The notes under the pieces: generated by a model
What the model was told of the DNA's origin: nothing
Database searches by the model: none
The model's input: only the letters and a program-made list of their open reading frames with translations
Made by a program: the position numbers and the translations under genes
Part shown: positions 42,778 through 51,510 of the stretch, piece by piece
Layout: every line of letters begins with the position of its first letter
Position numbering within the stretch: the stretch's first letter is position 1
From: Streptomyces mutabilis
GTDB lineage: Bacteria > Actinomycetota > Actinomycetes > Streptomycetales > Streptomycetaceae
NCBI RefSeq assembly: GCF_014649815.1
Contig: NZ_BMTT01000026.1
Location: forward strand, 1 to 64,000
Length of the DNA stretch: 64,000 bases
Direction: 5' to 3'

Positions 42778-42857
42778 GATGACCCGGACACCTGTGCGCG
42801 TGCCACAGGAAGCGGTCGGGCCCCGGGCCGTCCGGACGGTTCGGTAGGGTCGGCGGC

Positions 42858-44000
42858 GTGCGCAAGACCTTGATCGTGACGAACGACTTCCCGCCCCGCC
42901 CGGGCGGCATCCAGGCCTTCCTGCACAACATGGCGCTACGGCTGGACCCCGAACGGCTCGTCGTCTACGCCTCCACCTGGAAGCGGAGCCGTGAGGGCGT
43001 CGAGGCCACCGCCGCCTTCGACGCCGCGCAGCCCTTCACCGTCGTACGCGACCGTACGACGATGCTGCTGCCGACGCCGGGCGCGACCCGTACGGCCGTC
43101 CGGCTGCTGCGCGAGCACGGGTGCACGTCGGTGTGGTTCGGGGCGGCGGCGCCCCTGGGGCTGATGGCCCCGGCACTGCGCAAGGCGGGCGCCGAGCGGA
43201 TCGTCGCCACCACCCACGGCCACGAGGCGGGGTGGGCCCAGCTGCCCGCCGCCCGGCAGCTGCTGCGCCGGATCGGGCAGTCCACGGACACGATCACCTA
43301 CCTCGGCGAGTACACGCGCTCCCGGATCGCGGGCGCGCTCACGCCCGAGGCCGCCGCGCGGATGGTGCAGTTGCCGCCCGGCGTCGACGAGAAGACCTTC
43401 CACCCCGGCAGCGGCGGCGACGAGGTCCGGGCCCGGCTGGGCCTGACCGACCGGCCGGTCGTCGTGTGCGTCTCACGGCTGGTCCCCCGCAAGGGACAGG
43501 ACACCCTGATCCGGGCGATGCCGCGCATCCTCGCCGCCGAGCCGGACGCCGTCCTGCTGATCGTCGGCGGCGGCCCCTACGAGAACGACCTGCGCCGCCT
43601 CGCCGAGGAGACCGGCGTCGCCGCCTCGGTGCACTTCACCGGCGCCGTCCCCTGGTCCGAGCTGCCCGCCCACTACGGCGCCGGCGACGTCTTCGCCATG
43701 CCGTGCCGCACCCGCCTGAACGGGCTCGACGTGGAGGGCCTCGGCATCGTCTACCTGGAGGCCTCCGCGACCGGCCTCCCCGTCGTCGCCGGCGACTCGG
43801 GCGGCGCCCCCGACGCCGTGCTGGACGGCGAGACGGGGTGGGTGGTGCGGGGCGGCGACCCCGACCAGGCCGCCGACCGCGTCGTCACGCTCCTGGGCGA
43901 CCCGGAGCTGCGCCGCAGGATGGGCGAGCGGGGCCGTGCCTGGGTCGAGGAGAAGTGGCGGTGGGACCTGCTGGCGGAACACCTGAAGGCGCTGCTGTGA
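42858..44000 (+). CDS. GT4 glycosyltransferase, PimB-like
   Basis: 380 residues, GT-B fold. N-terminal RKTLIVTNDFPPRPGGIQAF is typical of actinobacterial PimB-type enzymes that mannosylate phosphatidylinositol mannosides. The C-terminal donor domain has VVVCVSRLVPRKGQDTLIRA, VLLIVGGGPYENDLRRLA and the EX7E region GIVYLEASATGLPVVAGDSG. GTG 42858 has TAGGGT 7 bases upstream, no ribosome site, and is probably leaderless. Streptomyces makes phosphatidylinositol mannosides, so PimB is likely, but the acceptor is not proven. Confidence 0.88.
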   Translation: MRKTLIVTNDFPPRPGGIQAFLHNMALRLDPERLVVYASTWKRSREGVEATAAFDAAQPFTVVRDRTTMLLPTPGATRTAVRLLREHGCTSVWFGAAAPLGLMAPALRKAGAERIVATTHGHEAGWAQLPAARQLLRRIGQSTDTITYLGEYTRSRIAGALTPEAAARMVQLPPGVDEKTFHPGSGGDEVRARLGLTDRPVVVCVSRLVPRKGQDTLIRAMPRILAAEPDAVLLIVGGGPYENDLRRLAEETGVAASVHFTGAVPWSELPAHYGAGDVFAMPCRTRLNGLDVEGLGIVYLEASATGLPVVAGDSGGAPDAVLDGETGWVVRGGDPDQAADRVVTLLGDPELRRRMGERGRAWVEEKWRWDLLAEHLKALL

Positions 44001-44040
44001 CAAGGGACGCCGAGGAAGCGCTGGGGTCTGCACGCCGCCG

Positions 44041-44100
44041 AGGGGCGCGGGGAACTGCGCGGCCGGCCACAACGGACGCGCAGCCGCCGACGAACCGGAC
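44041..44100 (+). repeat. Dispersed GGGGCGCGGGGAACTGCGCG repeat, copy D
   Basis: AGGGGCGCGGGGAACTGCGCG followed by GGCCGGCCACAACGGACGCG and CAGCCGCCGACGAACC. It is a second subfamily of the same dispersed element, lacking the GGCTCCGCCGCG module. It lies between convergent genes and is likely used as a terminator. Confidence 0.7.
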
Positions 44101-44121
44101 CCGGCACCTCGGAAGGCGCCC

Positions 44122-45918
44122 CTACTTGGCGTAGATCGCCTCGATCTCGTCCGCGTAATCCTTTGCCACAACACTCCGCTTCAGCTTCAGCGAAGGCGTC
44201 AAGTGCCCCGACTCCTCGGTGAACTGAGCCGACAGCACCCGGAACTTCCGCACCGACTCCGCCTTGGAGACGGCCGAGTTGCCGTCGTCGATCGCGTCCT
44301 GGATCGCCGCGAGCAGATCCGGGTCCTCCCGCAGCGACACCGCGGTCGAGCCGGCCGGCTTTCCGTGGTCCGCGCACCAGCGGCCGAGGAACTCCTCGTC
44401 GATGGTGACCAGCGCGCCCACGAACGGCCGCCCGTCGCCGACCACCATGCACTCCGCGACCAGCGCGTGCGCGCGAATGCGGTCCTCGATCACGGCCGGG
44501 GCGACGTTCTTGCCGCCCGCGGTGACGATGATCTCCTTCTTGCGGCCGGTGATCCGCAGGTAGCCGTCCTCGTCCAGGGTGCCGATGTCCCCGGTGTGGA
44601 ACCAGCCGTCGGCCAGCGCCTCGGCGGTCGCGCCCGGGTTGTTCCAGTACTCCTTGAACAGGTGCTCGCCGTGCAGCAGCACCTCCCCGTCGTCCGCGAT
44701 GCGCACCACGGACCCGGGCAGCGGCTGACCGACCGTGCCGATCTTCTGCCGGTCCCAGGGGTTGAAGGCGGTGGCCGCGCAGGACTCGGTCAGGCCGTAG
44801 CCCTCCAGCACCGTGAAGCCGATACCGCGGAAGAAGTGGCCGAGCCGCTCGCCGAGCGGGGCGCCGCCGGAGATGGCGTACTCGCCGCGCCCGCCGAGGA
44901 CCGTGCGGAGCTTGGAGTAGACGAGCTTGTCGAAGACCTTGTGCTTGATCTTCAGACCGAGGGGCGGACCGGACGGCGTGTCCAGCGCCTTGCTGTACGC
45001 GATCGCCGTGTCCGCGGCCTTGTCGAAGATCTTGCCCTTGCCGTCGGCCTGCGCCTTGGCGCGCGCCGAGTTGTAGACCTTCTCGAAGACGCGCGGCACG
45101 CCGAGGATCAGCGTCGGCCGGAAGGCGGCCAGTTCGTCGGTGAGGTTCTTGATGTCCGGGACGCAGCCCAGCTTGATCGGCGCGATCATCGGCGCGACCT
45201 GCACGAGGCGGCCGAAGACGTGGGCGAGCGGGAGGAAGAGGAGGACCGAGCACTCACCGGTGCGGAAGAGCGGACGCAGCCGCTCCACCACGTTGCCGCA
45301 CTCGGCGAAGAAGCTGCGGTGGGTGAGCACGCAGCCCTTGGGGCGGCCGGTGGTGCCGGAGGTGTAGACGATGGTCGCCGGGTCGTCGGCCTTCGCGATC
45401 GAACCGCGCTCCTCGACGGCCTGGTCCGTCACGTCGTGACCCAGGCGTCGCAGCTCCTCGACGGCACCGGCGTCGATCTGCCAGACGTGCTTGAGGGCGG
45501 GCAACTGCTCGCGCACCGACTCGACGGAAGCCGCGTGCCTGGCGGACTCCACGACGCACGCGGTGGCGCCCGAGTCACTGAGGATCCACTGCACCTGCTC
45601 GGGCGAGCTGGTCTCGTACACCGGCACGGTGATCGCACCCGCGCTCCAGATCGCGAAGTCCAGCAGCGTCCACTCGTAGCGCGTACGGGACATCAGCCCG
45701 ACCCGGTCGCCCGGCTGCACGCCGGACGCGATGAGGCCCTTGGCGGCGGACTGCACCTCGGCGAGGAAGTCGCGGGCGGTCACGTCCTGCCAGGCGCCGC
45801 CCACCTTGCGGGCGATGACGGCGACGTCCGGGTGCTGCGCGGCGTTTCTGCGGACGATGTCGGTCAGGTTCCCGTCCGCAGGGACCTCGTACAAAGCCGG
45901 AAGGCTGAACTCGCGCAA
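44122..45918 (-). CDS. Long-chain fatty-acyl-CoA ligase (FadD15-like)
   Basis: 598 residues of the ANL (adenylate-forming) superfamily. It activates fatty acids to acyl-CoA with ATP. Motifs: the P-loop IVYTSGTTGRPKGCVLTHRS, VLEGYGLTESCAATAFNPW, GWFHTGDIGTLDEDGYL and the late catalytic lysine near SLKLKRSVVAKDYADEI. The type with an N-terminal LPALYEVPADGNLTDI is widespread in actinobacteria. ATG 45918 is preceded by GAGGAGCAGCAGTCTTGCGCG-type leader; the exact ribosome site is AGGAGCAGCAG. It converges with the PimB-like gene across repeat copy D. Confidence 0.94.
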   Translation of the reverse strand: MREFSLPALYEVPADGNLTDIVRRNAAQHPDVAVIARKVGGAWQDVTARDFLAEVQSAAKGLIASGVQPGDRVGLMSRTRYEWTLLDFAIWSAGAITVPVYETSSPEQVQWILSDSGATACVVESARHAASVESVREQLPALKHVWQIDAGAVEELRRLGHDVTDQAVEERGSIAKADDPATIVYTSGTTGRPKGCVLTHRSFFAECGNVVERLRPLFRTGECSVLLFLPLAHVFGRLVQVAPMIAPIKLGCVPDIKNLTDELAAFRPTLILGVPRVFEKVYNSARAKAQADGKGKIFDKAADTAIAYSKALDTPSGPPLGLKIKHKVFDKLVYSKLRTVLGGRGEYAISGGAPLGERLGHFFRGIGFTVLEGYGLTESCAATAFNPWDRQKIGTVGQPLPGSVVRIADDGEVLLHGEHLFKEYWNNPGATAEALADGWFHTGDIGTLDEDGYLRITGRKKEIIVTAGGKNVAPAVIEDRIRAHALVAECMVVGDGRPFVGALVTIDEEFLGRWCADHGKPAGSTAVSLREDPDLLAAIQDAIDDGNSAVSKAESVRKFRVLSAQFTEESGHLTPSLKLKRSVVAKDYADEIEAIYAK

Positions 45919-46228
45919 GACTGCTGCTCCTCATAGGGCGCCGGCGCCACGACACTGTGTGATGCGACGGTGCGGTCCAAGGCTCGGGCAAGCGCTCGGG
46001 ACGACTCATGCGGAATTCACATGTTGAAGCCCAGAGCACGACTGGACTGCCCGGACGTTACCCGCCGGTATGGCCTCTCCGACAGGGGGTCCCCGCGAGA
46101 TGTTCGCTGCGTCACACGGATGGGGTTTCCTTCGCGCACAGTAGTCGACACACCGACCGACCAGCCAGTAACCGCAGGTCCGACCGCCACTGTTCACGAG
46201 TGGCACGCGCTGCTTACGCTTGATCGTC
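45919..46228. other. 310-base divergent intergenic region
   Basis: This separates the acyl-CoA ligase (minus) from the phosphoesterase (plus). The plus side ends with TACGCT 8 bases before the ATG, a leaderless-type promoter. There are modest AT patches (GAATTCACATGTTGAAG near 46015) but no long palindrome or RNA fold that I can name. Short open frames on both strands here lack protein-like sequence. Confidence 0.4.
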
Positions 46229-47026
46229 ATGGCACCCACACCGCCCGGCAACACGAGGACCCGTGTCCACGTGGTCAGCGACGTCCATGGCAACGCCCGC
46301 GATCTGGCCGGGGCCGGCGACGGCGCCGACGCCCTGATCTGCCTCGGCGACCTCGTCCTCTTCCTCGACTACGCCGACCACTCGCGCGGCATCTTCCCCG
46401 ACCTCTTCGGCGTCGCGAACGCCGACCGCATCGTCGAGCTGCGCACCGCCCGGCGCTTCGCCGAGGCACGCGAGTTCGGGGCGCGGCTGTGGGCGAGCGT
46501 CGACGGAAACCGTGCGGCGCTGATCGAGGGGGCGGTGCGCCGGCAGTACGCCGAGATGTTCGCCGCGTTCCCGACGCCGACGTACGCCACCTACGGCAAC
46601 GTCGACATGCCGGCCCTGTGGCCCGAGTACGCCGGTCCCGGCACCACCGTGCTCGACGGGGAACGGGTGGAGATCGGCGGCCGGGTCTTCGGCTTCGTCG
46701 GCGGCGGACTGCGGACGCCGATGCGGACGCCGTACGAGATCGACGACGAGGAGTACGCCGCGAAGATCGAGGCCGTCGGCGAGGTCGACGTGCTGTGCAC
46801 GCACATCCCGCCGGAGGTGCCGGAGCTGGTCTACGACACGGTGGCGCGGCGCTTCGAGCGGGGCAGCCGGGCGCTGCTGGACGCCATCCGCCGCACCCGG
46901 CCCCGGTACGCGCTGTTCGGGCACGTGCACCAGCCGCTGTCGCGGCGGATGCGGATCGGGGCGACCGAGTGCGTGAACGTCGGGCACTTCGCGTCGACGG
47001 GGAAGCCGTGGGCGCTGGAGTGGTGA
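46229..47026 (+). CDS. Metallophosphoesterase
   Basis: 265 residues. The calcineurin-like metal motifs are in order: VHVVSDVHGNARDL, ICLGDLVLF, ATYGNVDMPAL, VDVLCTHIPPEVPEL and ALFGHVHQPLS. These supply two metal sites. The substrate could be a phosphodiester or phosphomonoester; it cannot be told. ATG 46229 is preferred over TTG 46220. A TACGCT hexamer 8 bases before the ATG makes a leaderless mRNA likely. Confidence 0.9.
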   Translation: MAPTPPGNTRTRVHVVSDVHGNARDLAGAGDGADALICLGDLVLFLDYADHSRGIFPDLFGVANADRIVELRTARRFAEAREFGARLWASVDGNRAALIEGAVRRQYAEMFAAFPTPTYATYGNVDMPALWPEYAGPGTTVLDGERVEIGGRVFGFVGGGLRTPMRTPYEIDDEEYAAKIEAVGEVDVLCTHIPPEVPELVYDTVARRFERGSRALLDAIRRTRPRYALFGHVHQPLSRRMRIGATECVNVGHFASTGKPWALEW

Positions 47027-47165
47027 AGCCTGCGGGCCGATCTGCGCAGGCAGGTGGTGACGGCGGCGGTGCCCGTGCGCGATAGCCTTCACGCGGCACA
47101 CACGTGTGCGCCACCGGCGCACGACGACACTCAGTACCGGCCCGCATCCGACAGGAGCCACGGCG

Positions 47166-47600
47166 ATGGCGGAACACACCAGCTCGAGCATCACCATCGA
47201 GGCGGCACCGGCCGACGTCATGTCGGTGATCGCCGACTTCGCCCGCTACCCGGACTGGACCGGCGAGGTGAAGGAGGCCGAGGTGCTCGGCTCCGACGCG
47301 CAGGGCCGTGCCGAGCAGGTCCGACTCGTCATGGACGCCGGGGCGATCAAGGACGACCAGACCCTCGCCTACACCTGGACCGGTGAGCACGAGGTCTCCT
47401 GGACCCTGGTCAAGTCCCAGATGCTGCGCTCCCTCGACGGCTCCTACCTGCTCAAGCCCGCGGGCACGGGTACGGAGGTCACCTACCGGCTCACGGTCGA
47501 CGTCAAGATCCCGATGCTCGGCATGATCAAGCGCAAGGCCGAGAAGGTCATCATCGACCGGGCACTGGCGGGCCTGAAGAAGCGCGTGGAGTCGAAGTAA
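47166..47600 (+). CDS. SRPBCC/START-like (polyketide cyclase-dehydrase-type) protein
   Basis: 144 residues with the helix-grip fold signature: SITIEAAPADVMSVIADFAR, YPDWTGEVKEAEVLG, and a long C-terminal helix (IKRKAEKVIIDRALAGLKKR). The fold binds hydrophobic ligands; in this single-domain form the role is usually unknown and need not be polyketide chemistry. ATG 47166 has AGGAG about 9 bases upstream. It forms part of a run of same-direction genes leading to glkA. Confidence 0.88.
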   Translation: MAEHTSSSITIEAAPADVMSVIADFARYPDWTGEVKEAEVLGSDAQGRAEQVRLVMDAGAIKDDQTLAYTWTGEHEVSWTLVKSQMLRSLDGSYLLKPAGTGTEVTYRLTVDVKIPMLGMIKRKAEKVIIDRALAGLKKRVESK

Positions 47601-47800
47601 CGCGGCTGCGGGAAGTCGCCGTGCCGCCATAGCCGCGGGCAGTCGTGCCTCCCCCAGTGCCTGAAAGCCTGGGACGTGCCCCCAGCAGCGGCACGGGTGG
47701 GCGCAGCGGCACCCCGCGACGGCGGGCCGCGCAGTGCCCGTGCGATGCCCGAGACGCCGTCAACCCCGCAGCGCCGCCGGCGCCGGTACCGTTCACCCCC

Positions 47801-48973
47801 ATGCGCACCATCCTGATCACCGGCCCCGGCGGCAGTGGCCGTACCACCGTCGCCGCCGCCACCGCGCTCGCCGCCGCCCGCCAGGGCACCCGCACCCTCC
47901 TCCTCGGCGCCGACCGCGACGACACCCTCGGCGCCGCGCTCGGGATGCGCACCGGCCCGGAACCGGTCACCGTCGAACCCGGCCTCACCGCCCGGCGCCC
48001 CGACCCCGCCCAGGGCTTCCGGGACGGCCTCGCCGCGCTGCAGGACCGCGCCGCCGCCGCCCTCGACCTGCTCGGCGCCTCCCGCCTGGACCCCGAGGAG
48101 CTCACCCCCCTGCCCGGCGCCGACGAACTCGCCCTGCTGCGAGCCCTGCGTGACGCCGCCCTCGCCGAGGCGCACGACCTCCTCGTCGTCGACCTCCCGC
48201 CCGCCCCGCGCGCCCTCGCCCTGCTCGCCCTGCCCGAGGAACTGCGCCGCTACCTGCGCCGCCTCCTCCCGCCCGAGCGGCAGACGGCCCGCGCCCTGCG
48301 CCCCGTGCTCGGCCGGCTGGCGGGCGTCCCCATGCCCGCCGAGGCGCTGTACGAGGCCGCCGCCCGCTGGGACCTGGAACTCGCCGCAACGGAAGCCGTC
48401 GTCGCCGACCGGAACACCGTCGTACGGCTGGTCGCCGAGCCCGGCCCCGCCGGTGCCGACGCCGTGCGCTCCGCCGGCCTCGGCCTCGCCCTGCGTGGCC
48501 TGCGCACCGACCTTCTGGTCGCCAACCGCGTCCTGCCCGAGGAGGTCCCGGCCGACAGCTGGCTCGGCGGGCCCCTCGCCCAGCAGCGCAAGGCACTGGA
48601 GGAGTGGCAGGGCACGTACGACGTCCGCACCGTCGCCCACCTGGGACGCGACCCGCGGGGCACGGACGACCTCGCCGTGCTGGACGCCCCCTTCGTCAAC
48701 CCGGACGCCACCCCGGCCGAGTGGCCCGTCGCCGACCGGCTGGCCGAGGACGGCGTCCTGGTCTGGCACATCCCGCTGCCCGGCGCCGTACGGGAGGAAC
48801 TCGACCTGGTCCGGCGCGGCGACGAACTGGTCGTCACCGCCGGGCCGTTCCGCCGGATCGTCCCGCTGCCGTCCGCGCTGCGCCGCTGCACGGTCGACGG
48901 AGCCGCCCTGCGGGAGGGCACCCTCGCCGTCCGGTTCACGCCGGACCCCCGGCTGTGGCCGCGGGGACGCTGA
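47801..48973 (+). CDS. ArsA/GET3-like P-loop ATPase
   Basis: 390 residues. It starts with a deviant P-loop MRTILITGPGGSGRTTVAA (GPGGSGRTT) as in anion-pumping or MinD/ArsA-type ATPases, and has a second motif HDLLVVDLPPAPRALALL. The C-terminal ~80 residues are beta-rich like the tail of ArsA homologs (ELVVTAGPFRRIVPLPSALR). No arsenic genes are nearby. TACCGT lies 8 bases before ATG 47801 and no ribosome site is visible, so translation is probably leaderless. The 200-base gap before it contains a GC-rich hairpin-forming stretch (CCTCCCCCAGTGCC...). Confidence 0.85.
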   Translation: MRTILITGPGGSGRTTVAAATALAAARQGTRTLLLGADRDDTLGAALGMRTGPEPVTVEPGLTARRPDPAQGFRDGLAALQDRAAAALDLLGASRLDPEELTPLPGADELALLRALRDAALAEAHDLLVVDLPPAPRALALLALPEELRRYLRRLLPPERQTARALRPVLGRLAGVPMPAEALYEAAARWDLELAATEAVVADRNTVVRLVAEPGPAGADAVRSAGLGLALRGLRTDLLVANRVLPEEVPADSWLGGPLAQQRKALEEWQGTYDVRTVAHLGRDPRGTDDLAVLDAPFVNPDATPAEWPVADRLAEDGVLVWHIPLPGAVREELDLVRRGDELVVTAGPFRRIVPLPSALRRCTVDGAALREGTLAVRFTPDPRLWPRGR

Positions 48974-49030
48974 TCCCGCCGCGCCCGTTCGGGTAACGTC
49001 GTAAGGACGAACCGTAGTCAGGAGTCCGTC

Positions 49031-49564
49031 ATGAGCGAAGAGCTCCCGTCCGAGGCCGACCGCCCCGACGAGGCCGACGCGGTCGACGAGGTGCGGGCCA
49101 CCGACGCCGACGCCTGGGCGACGGCGTGCGCCGAGGACCTGGAGGCGGAGAAGGCCCGCCGTCGCGCCGAGTACGGCCCGCCCCCCGGCTCGGCGGCCGA
49201 GGAGCTGCGCCGGCTCGTCGACACCGTCGCGGACAAGCTGTCCGGCCTCCAGTCCCCGCTGTTCGGCCAGGCCGCCGGGCCGGCCGCCCAGCAGGTGGTC
49301 CGGCAGGTCGTCCAGCAGGCCAAGGCCGCCGTCGAACCGGTCATCGAGCGCAACCCGGACGTCTTCGACCACCTCGCGGCCGCCGGCGGTGAACTCCTCG
49401 CCGCCTACCGCTCCGCGGTCCAGAACCAGGAGCGCCGCTGGACCGCCCAGGACACCGCCTCCAAGGACCCGAGCGACCCCCGGAACCTCGACGGACGCCG
49501 CGACGACGGCCGGGACGACGGCGACGAGGGCACCGGCCCGGGGCAGCGCATCGACCTGGACTGA
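49031..49564 (+). CDS. DUF5304 family protein
   Basis: 177 residues, acidic at both ends (EELPSEADRPDEADAVDEV; DGRRDDGRDDGDEG) with a helical middle (AAEELRRLVDTVADKLSGLQ, QQVVRQVVQQAKAAVEPVIE). It belongs to the DUF5304 type. ATG 49031 has CAGGAG 7 bases upstream. It lies directly before glkA (54 bases) in the same direction; in S. coelicolor the gene in this position has been linked to glucose effects, by memory. A promoter-like TACGGT lies between the two genes. Confidence 0.85.
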   Translation: MSEELPSEADRPDEADAVDEVRATDADAWATACAEDLEAEKARRRAEYGPPPGSAAEELRRLVDTVADKLSGLQSPLFGQAAGPAAQQVVRQVVQQAKAAVEPVIERNPDVFDHLAAAGGELLAAYRSAVQNQERRWTAQDTASKDPSDPRNLDGRRDDGRDDGDEGTGPGQRIDLD

Positions 49565-49618
49565 GTCCTGCCTCGGGTACGGTTGGCCATAGCGGGGCTC
49601 GACCGAACTGAGGGATTC

Positions 49619-50572
49619 ATGGGACTCACCATCGGCGTCGACATCGGCGGCACGAAGATCGCGGCCGGCGTGGTCGACGAGGAAGGCAACATCCTCTCGA
49701 CCCACAAGGTGCCGACCCCCACCACGCCCGAGGCCATCGTGGACGCCATCGCCTCGGCGGTGGAGGGTGCGCGCGTGGGGCACGAGATCGTCGGCGTGGG
49801 CATCGGCGCCGCCGGATACGTCAACCGCCAGCGCTCCACGGTCTACTTCGCGCCCAACATCGACTGGCGCCAGGAGCCGCTGAAGGAGAAGGTCGAGGCC
49901 CGCGTCGGCCTCCCGGTCGTCGTGGAGAACGACGCCAACGCCGCGGCCTGGGGCGAGTACAAGTTCGGCGGCGGCAAGGGCCACCGCAACGTCATCTGCA
50001 TCACCCTCGGCACCGGCCTCGGCGGCGGCATCATCATCGGCAACAAGCTGCGCCGCGGCCACTTCGGCGTGGCCGCCGAGTTCGGCCACATCCGCATGGT
50101 GCCGGACGGCCTGCTGTGCGGCTGCGGCTCGCAGGGCTGCTGGGAGCAGTACGCGTCGGGCCGGGCGCTGGTGAGGTACGCCAAGCAGCGCGCCAACGCC
50201 ACCCCGGAGCGCGCCGAGGTGCTGCTCGCGCTCGGCGACGGCACCCCCGACGGCATCGAGGGCAAGCACATCTCCGTCGCCGCCCGCCAGGGCTGCCCGG
50301 TCGCCGTGGACTCCTACCGGGAGCTGGCCCGCTGGGCCGGCGCCGGACTCGCCGACCTGGCCTCGCTCTTCGACCCGTCCGCCTTCATCGTCGGCGGCGG
50401 CCTCTCCGACGAGGGCGATCTGGTCCTCGACCCGATCCGCAAGTCCTACAAGCGGTGGCTGGTCGGCGGTAACTGGCGCCCGGTCGCCGACGTGATCGCC
50501 GCCCAGCTCGGCAACAAGGCCGGTCTGGTCGGCGCCGCCGACCTGGCCCGGGAGCCCGACCCGATCATGTGA
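49619..50572 (+). CDS. glkA: ROK-family glucokinase
   Basis: 317 residues, the same length as Streptomyces GlkA. It phosphorylates glucose with ATP and takes part in carbon catabolite repression. Motifs: the phosphate loop IGVDIGGTKIAAGV, ENDANAAAWGEYKFGGG with the catalytic Asp, TLGTGLGGGIIIG, and the zinc motif GCGSQGCWEQYASG (CxCGxxGCxE). ATG 49619 has GAGGG about 6 bases upstream; an in-frame upstream ATG adds residues not seen in the family. The product starts MGLTIGVDIGG. Confidence 0.96.
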   Translation: MGLTIGVDIGGTKIAAGVVDEEGNILSTHKVPTPTTPEAIVDAIASAVEGARVGHEIVGVGIGAAGYVNRQRSTVYFAPNIDWRQEPLKEKVEARVGLPVVVENDANAAAWGEYKFGGGKGHRNVICITLGTGLGGGIIIGNKLRRGHFGVAAEFGHIRMVPDGLLCGCGSQGCWEQYASGRALVRYAKQRANATPERAEVLLALGDGTPDGIEGKHISVAARQGCPVAVDSYRELARWAGAGLADLASLFDPSAFIVGGGLSDEGDLVLDPIRKSYKRWLVGGNWRPVADVIAAQLGNKAGLVGAADLAREPDPIM

Positions 50573-50608
50573 CGATCACGTCCCGGTACCGGGGACTGCG
50601 CCGACCTC

Positions 50609-50700
50609 AGGGGCGCGGGGCGGAGTCCATCCAGGGCTCCGCCCCGTGGGCGCGACGAGCCACGCACTACCGGCAGCCGCCCACGCTCCCCGCGCCCCGA
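50609..50700 (+). repeat. Dispersed GGGGCGCGGGG repeat, copy E
   Basis: AGGGGCGCGGGGCGGAG is followed by a GGCTCCGCCCCGTGGGCGCG variant and CGACGAGCCACGCACTACC, ending CGCTCCCCGCGCCCC, which pairs back to the start. It follows glkA in a same-strand context, so it probably terminates glkA before the EEP gene. Confidence 0.75.
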
Positions 50701-50724
50701 GCTCTTGGGCGTACATTGATCCAC

Positions 50725-51477
50725 ATGGAGCCGCTCCCCAACTCCCGCACCGAACCCGACGGTTCCCCCGTCATCCGGGTCCTCAGCTACAACATCCGCT
50801 CGATGTGCGACGACACCGCCGCCCTGGCTCGCGTCATCGCCGCCTGCGACCCCGACCTCGTCCTCCTCCAGGAAGCCCCGCGCTTCTTCCGCTGGCGCAA
50901 GAAGCTGGCCCGGCTCGCGGCCGCCTCCGGGCTGGTGATCCTCTCCGGCGGCGCCACCGCCGCCGGCCCCGCGCTGCTGTGCTCCCTGCGAGCCACCGTC
51001 GAGCGCACGGAGGACGTGCTGCTCCCGCTCACCCCCGGCCGGCACCGCCGCGGCCTCGCCACCGCCGTCGTACGCGTCGGCGGGGCCCGCCTCGGCGTGC
51101 TGAGCTGCCACCTCTCCCTCGAAGCGGAAGAGCGGCACGCGCAGGCCGGCCTGCTCCTCGACCAACTGGCCGGCATGGGCGTGGCCCACGCCGTGGCGGG
51201 CGGCGACCTGAACGAGCGCCCGGGCGGACGCACCTTCCGGCGGCTCGGCGACGGACTGCGGGACTGCTGGACGGCGGCGCCCTGGGGCAGCGAGTACACC
51301 TTCCCCGCCTCCGGCCCGGACCGGCGCATCGACGCGGTCTTCGTCACGGAGGGCATCGAGGTACTGGGCTGCGGAGTCCCGCTCGGACTCCCCGGCGTCG
51401 CCGAGGACGACCTGAGGGCGGCCACGGACCACCTCCCGGTCCTGACCGCCCTCCGCCTGCCCGCGTCCGGCGACTGA
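50725..51477 (+). CDS. Endonuclease/exonuclease/phosphatase-family protein
   Basis: 250 residues with the EEP fold: IRVLSYNIRSMCDD, PDLVLLQEAPRF (metal Glu), LGVLSCHLSLE, AVAGGDLNERPGG (Asp-x-Asn) and ATDHLPVLTAL (catalytic Asp-His). Substrates range from DNA to phosphoinositides, so the target is open. No signal peptide is visible. ATG 50725 has TACATT 7 bases upstream and no ribosome site, which fits a leaderless transcript. Confidence 0.9.
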   Translation: MEPLPNSRTEPDGSPVIRVLSYNIRSMCDDTAALARVIAACDPDLVLLQEAPRFFRWRKKLARLAAASGLVILSGGATAAGPALLCSLRATVERTEDVLLPLTPGRHRRGLATAVVRVGGARLGVLSCHLSLEAEERHAQAGLLLDQLAGMGVAHAVAGGDLNERPGGRTFRRLGDGLRDCWTAAPWGSEYTFPASGPDRRIDAVFVTEGIEVLGCGVPLGLPGVAEDDLRAATDHLPVLTALRLPASGD

Positions 51478-51510
51478 GCCGCGTACCCGCGACCCGGTGC
51501 CGGACCAACC

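Noticed and set aside
47801-48973. Arsenical pump ATPase (arsA) assignment
   Set aside because: The P-loop and fold are ArsA-like, but there is no arsB, arsC or arsR nearby and the family in Streptomyces is broader, so no symbol is given.
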